Shown one piece after another: positions 63,662 to 64,000 of a stretch of 64,000 nt of DNA (positions are counted from its first letter, which is position 1; each line of letters starts with the position of its first letter). The notes beneath the pieces were generated by a model. That model made no database searches. It was not told the DNA's origin and saw only the letters and a program-made list of their open reading frames with translations. The translations under genes and the position numbers were made by a program. Source of the DNA: Porphyra umbilicalis (Eukaryota; Rhodophyta; Bangiophyceae; Bangiales; Bangiaceae); contig KV918878.1 in the NCBI GenBank assembly GCA_002049455.2, positions 151,207 to 215,206 of the forward strand, read 5' to 3'.

Positions 63662-64000
63662 TGTAGCATATCTCTGCTACATATTGGCAATTAGCCACGA
63701 GTAGCCCCCTTGACTGGCCGAATCCTTGGATGTGTGTGACTCGGCTTGTGGCACGCCCTTTGGGGGGTTACTTCCGCATTGTTTATTTTTTATTGCTTGC
63801 CTGTCTTGTCTGTCTGCCGGCACTCATTACGATCGCTTGATCGGATGGTCGATCGACTAGTGCCGTTGTTTGTATTAAACCACCGTGGGTCCGGGGTCGC
63901 CGTCGTGGGCACCACCCGGCTCCCCATCGGATGCCCTTCAACAAAAGGTCTTTCTTCGTCGCCGCGACGGCGATAGAACTCGCTTTATTGCTTGGCTACG
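63662..64000 (+). repeat. Element B 3' LTR, partial
   Basis: 339 bp matching the start of 55653-56039 with about three substitutions (CCTTGG for CCACGG; TTTATT for TGTATT) and one deleted T. The window ends before the LTR does. No good polypurine tract precedes it (TTGGAGGTA). Confidence 0.93.

Larger units (their letters stand above)
55653..64000 (+). mobile_element. LTR element B: Ty3/gypsy chromovirus, 3' LTR runs off the window
   Basis: The 5' LTR is 55653-56039 and the 3' LTR starts at 63662. The LTRs differ by about three substitutions and one indel in 340 bp, so insertion was recent. Plus-strand order: primer-binding site, short gag N-terminus fused directly to the pre-RT region, RT, RNase H, integrase, chromodomain, a C-terminal domain homologous to that of element A, then an antisense gene. 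The gag capsid, zinc knuckle and protease are missing. pol has TAA at 57520-57522, a frameshift near 57840 and TAA at 58793-58795. The element lies inside a Harbinger transposase. The target duplication cannot be checked because the right flank is outside the window. Confidence 0.92.

Overview
This is eukaryotic nuclear DNA. It has GT-AG introns, long GC-rich low-complexity tracts, and almost nothing but eukaryotic mobile elements and their debris. The mix (Ty3/gypsy chromoviruses, Harbinger, pogo, a TNP2-like element, a Crinkler-type NTPase, a JmjC gene, very GC-rich CCG tracts) fits a GC-rich alga or related protist. The species cannot be fixed from the sequence. No bacterial operons, rRNA, convincing tRNA or CRISPR were seen.

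Layout. 0-1.4 kb: a fragment of a Ty3 pol gene fused to a repeat-rich reading frame ending in a 2OG-oxygenase-like fold. 2.9-5.8 kb: an inverted-repeat element and a decayed TNP2-like (EnSpm/CACTA) transposase. 6.2-12.1 kb, minus strand: a decayed JmjC/JARID-like gene, an array of exact 249-bp repeats, and an unrecognised broken gene. 12.2-13.8 kb: a 138-bp satellite split by a solo LTR (12645-13436, TSD GTCCC). 15.1-15.9 kb: a hypothetical gene. 16.8-17.6 kb: a Crinkler-type P-loop NTPase gene fragment cut by a complete LTR retrotransposon (element A, 17557-27708, minus strand). 28-34 kb: small TA-flanked elements, hairpins and GC-rich arrays. 34.35-38.9 kb: a non-autonomous Harbinger element with TTA duplications, carrying about 2 kb of CCG-rich sequence and a nested TA-flanked insert. 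39.4-42 kb and 49.5-51.8 kb: two Harbinger-type gene pairs, each a transposase convergent with a DNA-binding-protein-like partner. 46.5-48.4 kb: a pogo-like transposase with one stop. 51.9-55.65 kb: a second copy of the 34-kb Harbinger family, with a transposase, cut by a second LTR retrotransposon (element B, 55653 to beyond 64000, plus strand).

Main result. Elements A and B are different chromovirus families: their LTRs are unrelated in sequence. They share three features. (1) An identical 18-nt primer-binding site. (2) A domain at the C-terminus of pol, after the chromodomain, resembling the Dam-like methyltransferase domain of DIRS retrotransposons; it has an NPPF motif in A and has lost it in B. 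(3) A long antisense gene between pol and the 3' LTR whose products look homologous between the two elements. In B the antisense frame is intact although pol carries stops and a frameshift and gag/protease is deleted. The B LTRs are almost identical, so B moved recently, probably helped in trans.

The window also gives natural empty/filled site pairs. The 34-kb and 52-kb Harbinger copies each lack the other's small insert, so the TA target duplications can be read directly.
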